Below, piece by piece: positions 1-12,890 of a stretch of DNA of 64,000 nt. Source of the stretch: Rhyzopertha dominica. Lineage: Eukaryota > Arthropoda > Insecta > Coleoptera > Bostrichidae. The translations under genes and the position numbers were made by a program. Location: positions 30,188,942 through 30,252,941 of the forward strand of contig QCXZ01000001.1 in NCBI GenBank assembly GCA_025024175.1, in the 5' to 3' direction. Below the pieces are notes generated by a model. The model had not been told where the DNA came from. It did no database searches and saw only the letters and a program-made list of their open reading frames with translations. The stretch's first letter is position 1. Each line of letters starts with the position of its first letter.

Positions 1-3000
1 ACAAAATGGTAAAGCTAAATTTATCATTCCGTCATTAAATACTGCAAAAATCGCATTTGTAAACTGTGAAAGCCAATTTACTTCATACGCATTACTGCTT
101 GATGCGAGTAATAACGAATGCTATAACGATAAAATTCTAACTTGTGTATAAACGAAATTATTTCTTTAACTTCGACCGTTTCCTGCCATTTCTCCAAATG
201 AAAATCCACTCACTTTCAGTACCACGGAAAATCACTTCAATGACACCATTTTTTTGCTTACTCGCGAAATCTAACGTTAAAAACGACAGTTGTGGAATTT
301 TCAAAATAAGAATGGACCACTACTGCACGCATTATGAGATTGATTCAAATGGGCGTCGCTCCACTCATCCACATATGTGAAGTTTCAAAAGCCTCTCATC
401 AGAAAAACGATGTCGACTATATTCTTTAGAAGACTATTATACATCTACTAGCTGCGAAAAAGGAAAAATAATGTCTTAAAAATAGTCAAAAAGTCATTAG
501 AGAAATCACGGAACGTCAGACATCCCGAAAATGAATTATCCTATATGACTACGAAAAATTGTTAACCATAATTTTTAAGTGATTTAATTTAAAAATACAC
601 TTGCGAGCTAACGTAAATTAATATGGTGCAGTCTATTACTACTCGTTGCCTTCAACAGGTCCAAAAGTACAATATCCAGAAAGTAAGAATAACACTGAAT
701 GGAAAGGAAGTGAAATTGGCGTTGCTCTCTTTACCAATCGCAGAACACCTCAATCTTAACTATGAAAGCTCATGTGAATATACCAGGTGTTCCAATGAAA
801 ACGGCCACCCTCAATAATTTATTCCTTCAAATATCCTTGTTCTATATATAAATTGCTGTTGCTGTTTGGGACAATTCTAGAACTGAGATACAAAAAACAA
901 TGGAACAAAAAATATCTAAAAACTAGTCCTCACACTTGCACCTCAGTCCTCGAGCCGTTCGCACGATATTTGTTCACAAAGTTTTAGTATTGTGTTCGGG
1001 GATACTAAATATTAATAAGTTATTACGCGAGTTTTATTATTTGGTTACCCGATACATAACAATCCTGAAACAGGTCGATTTTATTTTATTGAGGCACATC
1101 TTGTGATGTAACATTTGAAGTTGTCAGATCAATCCTCTACCCAGGATAGACCTTGCACGTTACCCATAATTTTTGAACAAGAAAGAAGAGTCTTTCAAAG
1201 TCCTTTTTGGTAATGCGTAGGAAAACAACGATGATTTTTTGTTTCGAAAAATTTACCAAGAAATGCTGAAAGAGTTAAACCACAAAAATTGTACATTTCG
1301 TTCAAAATGAATCAAATCATTGTTTTAATTTTGTGAATGCAGCTGGTAAATTTTAGTTTTCAGAAGGCGAAACATATCACTAATCTCTAACGCATTAAGA
1401 ACCGAAACAAACATTATCGGTCCTAAAATGTCTTTTACCCTTATTTTACGCCATATTCCTGAATTATTTACATTGCATCGTCAGTTCGAGTTTTGTAATT
1501 TACTACTGTCTAACGTTGAAAGTTATATTAATCCAAAATGGCGTTTTCCATACAGGAATGTATGGAATTTGTGAGTTTGTTTTAGAAGAAAAGTCTTAGC
1601 TTCAGTAAATTGCATCCCGATAAACATGTCTTTCACAAATACGTCTTGGAGCTTATGGGAGAGTTTAGAAAGCCTGGATTGGTTCAGAATCGGAAACATA
1701 AACTCGGAAACTCAATCTGTTCTAAACAATCGCATGTTTCTGTAGTTAGCATGTCATCAGGTTCTCCACAAACATAACTTTCATTGTTTCAAATTCATTT
1801 GACGCATGAATAAAATCAAGACGATTTCGATAGACGACTGAAATGCTTAGAAACAACGGAACTTACCAACAATAATCCATATTTCCTTTACAATACATGT
1901 TTCTCAATGAATTTAATGACCACGTTAATCGGCATAACTGCAGGTACTGATGAACAACACATGATGCATTAAGTGTGTGAGTCATTTTTTCTTTATCAAA
2001 TCTCAAAGTCAGCTTCATCTGAACATGTTGGACAGAATCTCCATATTATTGAGTTCATTGAATAAGGTGAAAAGTTGAATAAAAATGAACTAGTTTTTTA
2101 ACGGGGGAAACACCAACTCATTAAGAAAAAATTATGCTGATTACTTTTCATAAAATCCGTACTGTAAATGGAGTGTTTTTCTTATTTCCAATATATACAA
2201 TAGGGACATTGGCGGTAATTCACCTATATAGCAAAGTGGGAATGTCAAACCAAACAATTGTGCAAAATAGAAGCTTTCAAAACTTTGTGATAACGTCCAT
2301 TTATTCTGCTTCGTATTAATATTTCGATATATTTCACTTTTACAATGTTTAAAACACATAGACAATCGACTTCCAAATGATCCAACATGCAAAAAGGTTC
2401 AGTGAACCCCACTGTCACATCGCCCATGCTGAAAGGTTACAATCAAAGCAACTCGATATCAATTNAAAGCTAAACCAAATCTATTATTTGCAACCATCTG
2501 TCAAGCTCGGTTTCCGAATTCATCGGAATAAATTCATTTATACGACCTCGCTAGCGATCGATCGCCCACTATGTTGACATATTCGCAATTCAAAATCGCC
2601 AACATCGAGATTGGCAAATTCCTGCTTCCCAACAATGAACGAATTTCTCTTATAGCGGAAAGAGCAAATAGTTCTAGCAATAAACTAGGAAAAAAACATT
2701 ACCATTTCTTGTGTAAATTGCAAACCACTATAAACTTTCTGTTCTAATGCTTAAAAAAATGGCATTTTGCCATTCTTGATTAGCATTAAGTACACTCGTA
2801 GTGAAAATATGAAATGAATTATCAGCATTCGAAGTAAATGTCGGTACCTATTACACCAAAAAGGAAAGTATACAGGTATAAGTTTCTTAAAAGCGCACCT
2901 GCACTAAGGTTATCTTTGTTGCTCTGATATGTAATTTATCAAAATTCACATCCATTCTCTCAAGATGTAATAAATAATTTAGAATAAAATGCGTGATGAT

Positions 3001-4090
3001 TGCTACCATGTAATTAGAAAAATATACCTCTTCAAGCGATAATAAAAGGCGAGAAATTTTTACTTTGACATTATTTATTATGCAGATATTACGCCATTAC
3101 GTATTTTTCTCGTTTCTGGAGCTACTAATAAATTCTGAAACAAGTATAACATAATGCCCTATTGGTATTAACACAGGTCTCATATAGAGTAAAGTAACAA
3201 AACCTTTTAGATTTATGAAAAACACATCCGAAACTTGCAGTGCATTTTTTCACTGCAAGACGGGCTTGAATTTAAGGGAAATAGCAAGAACACTTGAAAT
3301 TAGATAATTATACGTTGGAGCTATTTCAAACACCCTTTTCAAATAAGACAACTCAACCAAAGCATGGACTTAACAACATGCTGGCGTAGATGTTTCGACC
3401 CTTTCATTGGCATAATACTTCAGAGATTGTTACAGCCACCAAGGGCTTTAGAACAATTGCAAATATGTGTTAAGCTTACCACAAGAAGACATCAGCCACT
3501 TGACTGACTATGTCTCAACAAGTTTTAATTAACACAGCGCTGCAATAACTGCGGCGTTATTGTTATCTCTTCTTGATCGTTTATTGTGAAACAAAAAGAA
3601 AAAATAGATATAATTCAGACATTCAAAACATTTTCAAATATGAATGTTGGGTTACTATCGAGCTTCACTGTAATAAATGATACGTTCAGTGAGTAAAATA
3701 AAAGGCTGAAGTATTATTGTATTGTAGAATCGGAAATAAACCAAGTCGAAGTATCAAATCTCAATGAAAATTGAAAATGGACCGTGCATTAGACCCTAAT
3801 TATCACATGTAACATTGAGAAATGGAACGCCCTGTGCTTTTTAAGCCAGTTTAAGAACGCTTCCTCTCGCTAATACGCTGAAGGATCTTTTTCGAAGGTA
3901 CCATTGCCGAAACAATCGTAGTAGCTGAGGTATTAAAATTTGGAATACAGTTTTTGGCACTTTTCTTCTTCAATCGCGTCGTAAAGGAATTGAAGAATAT
4001 TGTGTGGGGTGTTCTCATGATACTATAAGACTAATAAGATATGCTCACGAGCAGCCGGCAACGTTGGTGAATGACATCAATCCGTGACTA
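1..4090. other. AT-rich non-coding stretch, nothing recognised
   Basis: I see no gene, RNA gene or recognisable mobile element here. The open frames present (for example 144-380 and 623-817) are 60-80 codons long, have no recognisable domain, and are of the length expected by chance in DNA this AT-rich. The sequence does not show detectable tandem structure. Confidence 0.5.
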
Positions 4091-4100
4091 GGGCGATAAC

Positions 4101-4403
4101 ATAGATGGCAATGTCATCTGTCAGCAATGAACTGACACGATAACAAAGCTGCCATAAAGGAAGTGACCTGTAATCTGACAAGTTGACATGTACCTGCATA
4201 CATCAACTTGACAGCAGGCCCCCCGGCACTTTTTGCTGACGGGTAAGAACCAAATGCATGTCTATGCTATGCTGTCTGCATCGCAACCAACTACAGATAT
4301 ATGTATCTATTTTGCTGTCATTACAGCTCATCAGTGTAGTTTAGGTCTAATAATGCAGACAGCATGGCATAGAACTGGTTTTGCCTGTATACGAAAGGCT
4401 TGA
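4101..4403 (-). repeat. Hammerhead-bearing dispersed repeat, copy A
   Basis: This is one of at least five copies of the same element in the window (others at 13.9, 18.7, 50.1-50.5 and 51.4 kb). In its own orientation it begins with an imperfect palindrome related to ACCAAGCCTTTGGT, runs through a hammerhead ribozyme motif, then through a section including TAGACATGCAT, and ends with a near-palindrome related to AGATGGCATTGCCATCT. It has no open reading frame. It is the most complete copy through the ribozyme region, including both strands of stem I. The family is not one I can name. It resembles satellite or retrozyme-type non-coding units rather than a SINE, because I see no tRNA-like head and no A-rich tail. 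Confidence 0.85.
4269..4365 (-). ncRNA. Type I hammerhead ribozyme motif, one core lesion (copy A)
   Basis: On the minus strand CUGAUGA is at 4334-4328. Stem II is the perfect hairpin GCUGU/AAUG/ACAGC at 4327-4314. The GAAA box at 4313-4310 reads AAAA, so G12 is changed to A. Stem III lies at 4310-4297 and C17 at 4296. Stem I is 7 perfect base pairs (4335-4341 with 4289-4295), followed by an internal loop and a distal 12-bp helix (4354-4365 with 4269-4280). The architecture matches the type I hammerhead fold. G12 is catalytically essential in the known ribozyme, so this copy should be inactive or very weak. Confidence 0.8.
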
Positions 4404-4409
4404 CATGAT

Positions 4410-7400
4410 ATTCGTAGAAAAATAGATTCTTTTATCTTATTAGATCGATCATCCTTCATTTTTATTAGAACAGTGTTTCTTGGTGAAAATTACATTATTT
4501 TAACAAGCGTTGCAATTGCTTCGATTTTTGTCAAGTTGGCTCTATAATTTTTATAAGAATGGACAAAATTATCAATTGAAATCAAATCAATCAAAAACAG
4601 TAAAGTAGATGCTCAAAGTAATTTCCTCCTGCACTGATACACAACTGTGGTCTCTCCTGAAATGACATTGATGAGTCGCTTAATGTTTCGTTATTGATTT
4701 TGCTAAAACCAAATTTTATTCTACTTTCATGTCATCAGATGTAGTCGGAGGAGTCCGGTATATTTAATCTTTAAAATAACCCCACAAAAAAATCAACTTT
4801 TGTCGCATCTGATCTGATGGATCGAAAAGTCTATTGCCATTTAGTTCACGTTCTGAAGAAAGAATTGCTCTATTTTATAGTTTTCTAGCATGCCACTCAT
4901 ACACTCAAGAATAATAATGAAAAAGCTCCGTCTCTTAACTAATAACTAATAAAAAGCCTCTCAATTGCAACAAGCTTAATTTTAAATTAAAGTCGTTTAA
5001 TTCTCCATGCAATTAAATATTTTATGGATGCATTTATTATCTGAACAAAAGTCGCTGCCAAGCTACTGTGAACTTAAGTGGCAATTTTCTTGTGTAGATG
5101 TAATGAGAAGAACCCGTAATTAATTTTCTTCGTTTGTAGCAGTTTTCATCCGTTGATTCTTTTGGTGGCTAACCTTGCCGGTTTGGTCAAAACACCGCAT
5201 GAGTTTTTCAAATCCACATTTTGTCGTTTGCCGTCTACTTCGGTAGCATGCCCTGTGTAACCCCACAGCCAGTAAACAATTTTTGTCACTTGCACCAAGC
5301 ATGTAAATTAAATCTGTCATTTTTATCATATTGCGGTTATAAGGAAACGAGGAATTTGTAATATACTTGTCATAGAACGGAAGAAAAATGTATGCTTTCC
5401 ATGGTCAGTTTGATTAAAGTTAACACAAATGTTTCATACTGATTTATTATTTATTAACTTTAACTGTCTGAAGTTGCCCTGCATGTATTTATATATCAAA
5501 CAGTAACGTCGTCTGTAAAATAAATGCATATCTAACTTGATAAAAAATAAAAAAATTGCAATGCTTGTAAAAGTAATGCAATTTTTCTGAACAAATACTA
5601 AATTTAACCATGGTTTGTTAAAAACTGTTTTCCAAATTTCAATATCACAGCTACTGCGATTATTTCGGTTAAGGCTTGTAACCTTTACAGCTTATTCATT
5701 TTTGGTATAACTTAACAACGACGTAACGTGTGTTCTAAAAGGCTCTCTAGCGTACTGGCGAAAGGAAGCACAGGCTTAAAAGTACGAGGCGTTCCACTGA
5801 AAAAAGTCACTCATATTACCTTACTTACACTGAACATTTTGCATAATCGAAAGTGTTTTAAAAGTGCGATACTTATGGTACTATGGAAGGTCCCTCTATA
5901 TCCTACTGTCAAAAAAGCATACAGAATTACTTGAAGAATCAAAGATTTTATAATCCCAAAGACGACTATATCGTAGACTGCATACTGCATATCAAAGTAA
6001 TAAAAAATATTAAGTTTTTTCTGGAATGATTAAAGAATTTTTTGCAATGTTTACCATTATTTTTAAGGAACTAACAGAATCACCAAATCGCGCAAATTAG
6101 TACAGCATTTGAAAAGTCATTCCAGAAACTAACATGTGTAAATACAAAATGCTGTAAATTACAATCATCATCAAAAATCAAGTCCGAAATGTAAAAGATG
6201 CAGTATTTTGAAACATTTTGACAGCTACTTTTTTTTAAATCTTGTACTACATGTTAATATTTTATAAATATTTGGGGTGAAATGTCTTTTATTAAAGACA
6301 TTGCTGAAATACCTGTTACTTGCCACTGTGATGATTAAGTTTTAATGAGCTGTAATTTGCATCATTTATTTACTGACATAATTGAACTAGTAAGAATAAT
6401 ACCCCCCGCACAGATGTACACCGACAGCCTGTGGGTAGGTGATTTATCGAATCTAAATCTTAACAAATGGCTTGTCTAGTCCACTACGGTATTGGTTCAG
6501 CAATAAGAACGCGGAATTTAATTATAACACTGTTAACCGCTGCATTGCTCACTATCAATCATTTCCTTAGATTAAAATACTCCAGACATGAAATATTACG
6601 AACGACGGCCGTTATCGAAAAATGTAAATTCTGCCGCACTCGCTGAATTGTGACGATAACTTCGATTTAATGAACACTCGCCGAGGAGGTGCTTTTCAAC
6701 GCACTTTTTGTTGAATATATGTATAAAAAGTACGTAGCATGCCATCAAGTTCCGAAAAATAACCTCGAAGCAAATAAAAAAGACCTTGTCATTAGAGTGT
6801 TTTCCACAAACTCCGAGAGCATTCATCTCTGCTGCCGCAAATGGTAATTGATGGTTTGAAAGCTAAGCAGGGCATTTTCTATATTTTTTCTGGTTATCTT
6901 CAGTTATTCTCTTAAGACTAAGAATTTTCTTCCATAAGTGTGTAGACAAAAACTATTAGACATATCGCTCCTTAAGATATTTAAATATAACGGCGATTGC
7001 ATGTTATTTAATTGTTGCACGTCATACAATTTTCTTGTGCACGCGCCATACTGATTCAATTTATATTATTCATTGATTGCAACTAGATTTTTAATTTAAT
7101 TTAATGTATTTCGAATAAAAATGTATAATTTTAAACAAAAATTGTGTAATACAGAATGGAAAGATTTATTTATTCCATGGTGTGTGCCGTAGAACTGTTT
7201 TTAATATAATTTTATTTATTTCTTGAAGGTAAAGCTAGAAACGCTTGAGTTTCATAATTAACCTAACCCACAGTTTCTTGACTGGCTAATACCAAGGAAT
7301 GTGCAAAAAATCTTATGACTGCGATTTTGTAAGACTATTCAAAAAACAGTTAAATAATCTCAAAAAAAATCTAAATTAAAGAAAAATAGAAACAGTCTAA

Positions 7401-9110
7401 AGCAAACTGATTATTTTTCATAAAGAAGTGGTTCTATGTAGTGACAAACAAAACGTGTTTTATACAATATACAATATTTTATCCACACTTTTGTTCAAGA
7501 CTATCAGTTCTACAAATAACAACAGTATAACGTTTATCCTCTATAAAAGCACCATCAATTGGCGTTGAAAGTCAACACTAACCGCTTTCATTGCCAGTTT
7601 AATCGGAAATAAACCCCATCAAAGCACCTATATAACGTCAACAATGACTAGTGTGAAATACACGTGTACGCATCTTTTCAAACAGTGAAAAGCGACGTAT
7701 ACAAATATAGCATGTATAAAATAACGGAACCTGCAATATTGTGCAGCTGACTTCAAAATGCGTTCTTGTGTATTCTGAAAGAAAAGGGCGTCTTTATTTG
7801 AGTTCAGTGAAATTGCATGGCCACAATGCTATTGTATAAAAGTAGTAGTTGTTATACCAAAATATAGACATTTGCAGCACAATACTGTTTTGTAAAAATC
7901 TATATCTGATTAGTTAGATTAAAATGCAAGAAAAGAAAATTAAGAAAGATCGTTTTGTGACAATGATCCAGAAAGCTGTTATAAGAATACATTTTCCTAA
8001 GCAAAAGCTACACAACTAACTACTAACAAATCAATAATATTTTATTTTTAACTACATCGTGGCAGGTAAAATAACGAAATCCTTGTTAATTCTGATGCTG
8101 AATATATAATACAAATTTAATTTATAATTAGCATCCATGGCTCTAAATGCCAATTTAAGCGTTTAGTTATTACCTAATTTAAGTAAATAAATAAACGTCT
8201 TTTGGATCAAAAAAACGCGAAATCAAGCTCCAGCTGTTTAGTTTGACATTATTTATAATGGACTTTGATATACACAGATTTATCTAAATTCATTACCTTT
8301 TCGCTTCTACTATGATGTAAGGAACGTAAAGTACATATTTTTAAATGATCTCCTGACCAGATCTCCAAGATTCAATGTTCCATAAAAATTTGTATCAGTG
8401 GTACAAAGTTTGCTGTTTTTAAAACTGGGTGACAATGTGTACTTTGCTGCATTATCCATAATACGAGTACAAAAATACGCTGCCACAATCTTAAGCCTTA
8501 TATATTATTCTTTAAATAACATTTTGGGCAATTAAGTTTCAAACCACTGAAGTATAATACTTAATCTTTCAATATTTTGTAAAGATAAGTTTAGTATATG
8601 TTCGCTGGTCTTAAAGTAATACATTATGAACTGCAGAAGCATAATTAATGGACTCCCAAAGTGGTTTAAAAAAATAAGGAATTAAGCTTTTTCAATCGGG
8701 CAGCTTATGCACAAAACCCTCCAAACGAATCTAGAATTGATGTTGACCTTTTTAAATCACGACCAAACATATATGGAAGTATTTAGTATTGGATTTCCTT
8801 TGATAATGGAAACTAAAAGCCTGTACAAATTATATGAAATTAAAAAACATCAAATCTCAAGAATCTACAAAACATCACTGAAGGTTTGATGCAAGGTGGA
8901 ATGTGAATTCTGATGAACGAAATAATGAAAAGAAACGACACCAAGGGTCAACAAAGCAACAGTTAGCTTTTGTTTACCTTTGCTATATAACAAGAAAGCA
9001 AGAATTGTACGAAAATTTGAAGAGTTGGTTTTTGTATTATAGGAAGCAAATCATTTATTATCTTTAATTAATTGCGGGTGACAAAAACGGTTGTTCTTAA
9101 ATTAATTCAA
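4410..9110. other. AT-rich non-coding stretch, nothing recognised
   Basis: No gene is recognisable. Short frames (5120-5329, 5728-5934, 6596-6826, 8707-8889) are at chance length and show no known domain. About 5,130-5,340 is slightly less AT-rich and lacks repeat character, but nothing in it identifies a function. Confidence 0.5.
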
Positions 9111-9115
9111 TTACA

Positions 9116-9598
9116 TTGCCGTTGTGTTGTTTTTCGAACTACCCTCTTCAATGTGCTCCATATTCAGTCTATCATAAAACATCATTTATCCTTGACCTTA
9201 CGATTTCGTCTATGCGATATAACTACCTAAAGTCCAACGATTTTAGGATGCGCAAGATATCTTCCTCTTTTAAAACAATTTTATCCGACATTCCACTGGC
9301 ATTTGTTCATATACTCATATATGTTAGTACGCAGAGTAATTTTGTAGTATATATGTATGTTGTAACAACAACACTTGTTATTTGTTATTGTTTGCTCAAC
9401 TTATTTAGTCAAATAGATCGACGGATAATACAGGACGCGCAAATATCTTGTTGGTTTTCTTTGCCTGCACAAACCTTTCTTTGTTGTGGGGTGAGACTTA
9501 CTCATTATTCGGTGTCCGTTAAGTTGGCACCGCAATCTTGTTTAAACGTTTGCTACAGAACTCTTTTAGCTAGCTCCAACTATCACCACCAGACTTAA
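9116..9598 (+). other. 160-codon open frame, unrecognised, probably not a gene
   Basis: This is the longest open frame outside recognisable mobile elements. The predicted product has a hydrophobic stretch around residues 60-95 (VHILIYV then VVYMYVVTTTLVICYCLLNLF), which could be a membrane segment. I recognise no family. A frame of this length is uncommon by chance at this composition but not impossible over 64 kb and six frames. There is no clear promoter or splice context, and its 3' end runs into a cluster of repeated GCTAGTTCCA-like motifs. I keep it only as an unassigned frame. Confidence 0.2.
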
Positions 9599-9875
9599 AG
9601 CTAGAGCTTAGCGTTGCAACTTCTGAAAAGAGTTTATATATTGAGGGGTTGCTAACATAACGCTATTCCTGCTAATTCCTCATATCCGCCTCAAAAGCTA
9701 GTTCCGGATTATTCTGATCAGTCTCCATCGCTCCTAAAGCTAACTCCACCTCGGTTTCCATAATATTAATGGAAATCTGCCTGGCAGGTAGTTCCACCAT
9801 TTTGTCTTAGAGCCTGGCGATCTAGCTCCACACTATTTAGCGCTAGTTCCAGCTAGCTTCATCACGATGAAAGCT
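9555..9875. repeat. Cluster of degenerate GCTAG(C/T)TCCA motifs
   Basis: The motif GCTAGCTCCA or GCTAGTTCCA, or a one- to two-base variant, recurs about eight times in 320 bp. Examples are GCTAGCTCCAAC, GCTAGTTCCGG, GCTAACTCCACC, GGTAGTTCCACC, TCTAGCTCCACA and GCTAGTTCCAGCTAGC. Spacing is irregular (about 20-70 bp), so this is either a very decayed short-period tandem repeat or the internal repeat of an unidentified mobile element. Confidence 0.5.
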
Positions 9876-10145
9876 GAAGTTGAAAAAACATAGAATGCAA
9901 AAATTCGCCCATGAAGACAGGAGGCATACCATCTAAAACCTTGGATGAGACAATTCATTAAAATAAATAGTTTTCATCTAAAACAAAATAAAAATGAGTA
10001 AACTTTTATGATATAGTCGATGAGATTGAATGTGAGAAACTAAAAAAGATTCAGTTGAAGACAATATGAAGCCTGATCACTATTAAACTAATGGGTGGTT
10101 TAAGGCTTTTTATTTTTACATTAACTGCATTATTCAAGACATATT

Positions 10146-10532
10146 TCACAATGAAACATTCACTTCTATTGACCCATGATCAACAACTAGGCAGTTTTCA
10201 AAATGACAACGAAACAGTATGACGTGCATTGAGTCCGTAATGGTAGATGATTCCGGGTTAGTTTGCCGTGGTCGTGACGATTTCTGCTTCGCTGACGTTT
10301 CGCATACCATTGTGGTGAGCATTTTCAGAACCATGTCTCTGAGCGAACGGACAAATTTTTGACATACATTCGCTAATTTCACATAAGTAAATGGGGTGAA
10401 AGGAAGTCTTTCAACGGAGCTTATTTCATGACAAACGACACATGAACTTTTCAAAGATGATTGAAACGAATTAAGAAGGTAGTAACTATCGCTAAAAAAA
10501 GACCGAACAGGAAGACCGACTCGCGTATCCAA
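10146..10532 (-). other. Probable dispersed-repeat fragment with a 128-codon open frame
   Basis: The open frame is of near-chance length. Its middle (minus strand about 10,350-10,280) reads through a GCGAAACGTCAGCGAAGC motif. That GAAACGTCAG style of sequence is reminiscent of the non-coding termini of Penelope-like and related retroelements. I see no reverse transcriptase or endonuclease motif, so I annotate it as a likely repeat fragment rather than a gene. Confidence 0.25.
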
Positions 10533-11748
10533 TAAAAAAGCTTGGATGTTTGCCTAAAATGCCAAAATTTCAATAGAAAGGGGATTTGTTGGCCATATGT
10601 GAGAAATATTGAAAAGAAGTGGAATACTGAAATCTTCAAAAAAAAAGGTCCTAAAACGAACGCCAGAATAATATAATCGAGCAGTTCTAAGGGCAGAGCT
10701 TCTGTGTTCCCTGCTTATCGAAAAGAAGGACTTTTGCCTAGGATGGATGATGATGATGATTTAAGTCAGGTACATATTTTAATAAATCTGTAACTATGAC
10801 AGACACAGAAAACCAGAAAAGTTTGCAAAAATGTACATTATATTGCAAGCAATTTGTTAATGTGTATTAAGGGTTCTCAGTTCGCAAAATAACGCACTAT
10901 AACTCGCGATACAGTGTTATTAGATCAGATTTTTAAACGCAGCCAGAATAAGAAAGACCAAGACTGATTCTCTTCGAACAGTTTTTCTTTCTTTCTTCAG
11001 ATAAGGGTAAACTTTCTACATTTTTACTGGCAAATGGAAACAAGTATAGGAGTTTGCACCGAGTAAAACCTTTGACCCTTTTCAAACACAACTAAAGCAA
11101 AAGAATCAATATTTCATACTCATTTTTGTTTAATAAGAAAGAAAGACCTGTAAGTCTAATAAATACGGGTGGCGGATGTTGCCATCAAACGATTGCTATG
11201 GCAAATTCTTGCAAATGTCAGATTTTCGCATAGGCAGTACGGCTCGTGAGCTACGAATACTGTATTGCAAGAGGAAACAAACAACAAAACATGCGTTACA
11301 AAATTTTACGGACTGAGGAGCGCGAGGACATTTTAATAAAAATTTTATAAAAAGCACAAGATTCCAACATTGTTTTGGCCTGACATAGCCACATCGCATC
11401 ATTTAAAAAAGGGCAATGAAGTGGTAGCAACACAATTCTGTGGAAGTGGTCACTAAAAACTCACTGAATTATCGAGATCAAGTCACTCTAAAAATATTGA
11501 GCTAATATCAAAGAAACCACTTCGCTTACACTCTAAGTAAAAATAGCTATGCTGTACCAGATTGATCACGTGTGAAGCCATGTAAAAGTCATTGTGCAGT
11601 GCAATATTGATAGAATTTTTAGTCGGCCAAAGTCAAGTTCAATGAGTTTGTAAAACTTATATACTTTAGTGGCTACAGTTTAGTAGTGATCACACTTATG
11701 TTTCATATTATTTCAAGAGTTCGATCTGCACGACTACAGCTAGAATAC
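10533..11748. other. Non-coding, nothing recognised
   Basis: No gene or named repeat is recognised. A short (GAT)n run occurs near 10,740-10,760. The frame at 11,196-11,402 on the minus strand is at chance length and has no domain. Confidence 0.45.
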
Positions 11749-11756
11749 AATATCGG

Positions 11757-12038
11757 CAATGGCGTAGCCAGTGGGGGGGGGGGGGGCAGAGAGGCAATTC
11801 CCCCCCCCCCTCCCCCAGGAACTAAATTATTTTGATAATTTGAATTTGAATAGCAGCTTTTTTACATTTAACAGTACAAATTTGTTGCAAACTATTGGAT
11901 TGTTGTATAATAAACATTTTAGCAAATTAAACATTAAAATTTAAGTCACACCTGTTCTGTTTTTTCCTTGTTTGTACTTCACATTTTTCTTGTGTTTGGA
12001 GCTTTGCCCACCAAGTTAATTTTCTGGCTACGCCACTG
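11757..12038. mobile_element. Short inverted-repeat element (MITE-like) with target duplication
   Basis: The left end reads CAATGGCGTAGCCAG and the right end is its inverse, CTGGCTACGCCACTG. The element is flanked on both sides by AATATCGG (11,749-11,756 and 12,039-12,046); the match extends to 11 bp if the following CAA is counted. An 8-11 bp target duplication plus short inverted termini would fit a Mutator-like non-autonomous element, but other superfamilies are possible. Just inside the left end are runs of 14 G (11,773-11,786) and 11 C (11,800-11,810), able to form a hairpin. The remainder is AT-rich and non-coding. Confidence 0.75.
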
Positions 12039-12109
12039 AATATCGGCAAAGACAACACTACCCTACTTAAAATATTTTTATAATTAAAAAAATGATAGAC
12101 GATTTAAAT

Positions 12110-12890
12110 TACTGTTAATCTTGATGCCGCTTGATGTCTTCGACATTTATGCATCTAAAGAGCATAATCAGTGAGTGACGTACGACACTACCGGGAGACC
12201 TCAGCAGGACGTCACTTTGAATCACAAGCACAAACTAAACCATCAATTGATAACTTTATTGGCCAGTCTGTAGAAAGCGCGCCGTAGAAACATTATAACC
12301 TAAACGGAACATTACTCAAGATAATTCGATTGTATGCCACGCCGTATTTAACAGACGCAATAAAGAGAAGCAAAGTGCATGCTCATAAAACAGGAAAACG
12401 GTAAATTCATAATATGCTCTTATCCAATTATATTTCGATATAAACGCGACGATAATTGTACAATGACCTACTGGATTACGCTAGTAAACACGGAGACGAC
12501 AAAGCCTGTGCGTGCTATAATAGCAGTTAGCACCTAATCACGTAAGAAGATTACCGGTTACATAAGCACCAGCAGTTAAACGATTATTATTTATTTGCAG
12601 AGTCGTTTGGCTTTCGCTAATTGCACGGTAAATATTTGAGCGCGATGTAGGTACCAGCGTCCGCGCAACGTGTAACATGAATCCTTTTGTATCGTTTTAA
12701 AAAGCGCCTCAGGTGCATGTGAAATGCAAACAGGGAAAGCGCAACAGCGAAATATGCAACTACTGAAAGCTGGAAGAACTGAGGTCCTTTGTCGGTGCTT
12801 CTCCTTTGATGCGAGTTTATCTACAGCTGCAAAGATAATTTCAGCGCAAAATTGCAAAATACTCCTCCCTAGAAAAGAAGTACGTCACTG
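12110..12890. promoter_or_regulatory. Compositionally distinct unique block, candidate regulatory DNA
   Basis: This block is richer in G+C and CpG than its surroundings, non-repetitive, and without a convincing open frame (the 88-codon minus-strand frame at 12,591-12,857 shows no domain). It includes AT-rich homeodomain-like cores and a TGACGTAC element near 12,175-12,183. Such blocks in insect gene deserts are often enhancers. That reading is inference only; conservation cannot be tested here. Confidence 0.2.

Noticed and set aside
381..420. CTGATGAG...GAAAC word pair on the minus strand, possible hammerhead
   Set aside because: No convincing stem II between the boxes and no pairing of stems I or III.
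7618..7625. Scattered TCF-like ATCAAAG words across the window as evidence for Wnt-responsive enhancers
   Set aside because: A 7-base word is expected about this often by chance in 64 kb on two strands, so individual sites carry no weight.
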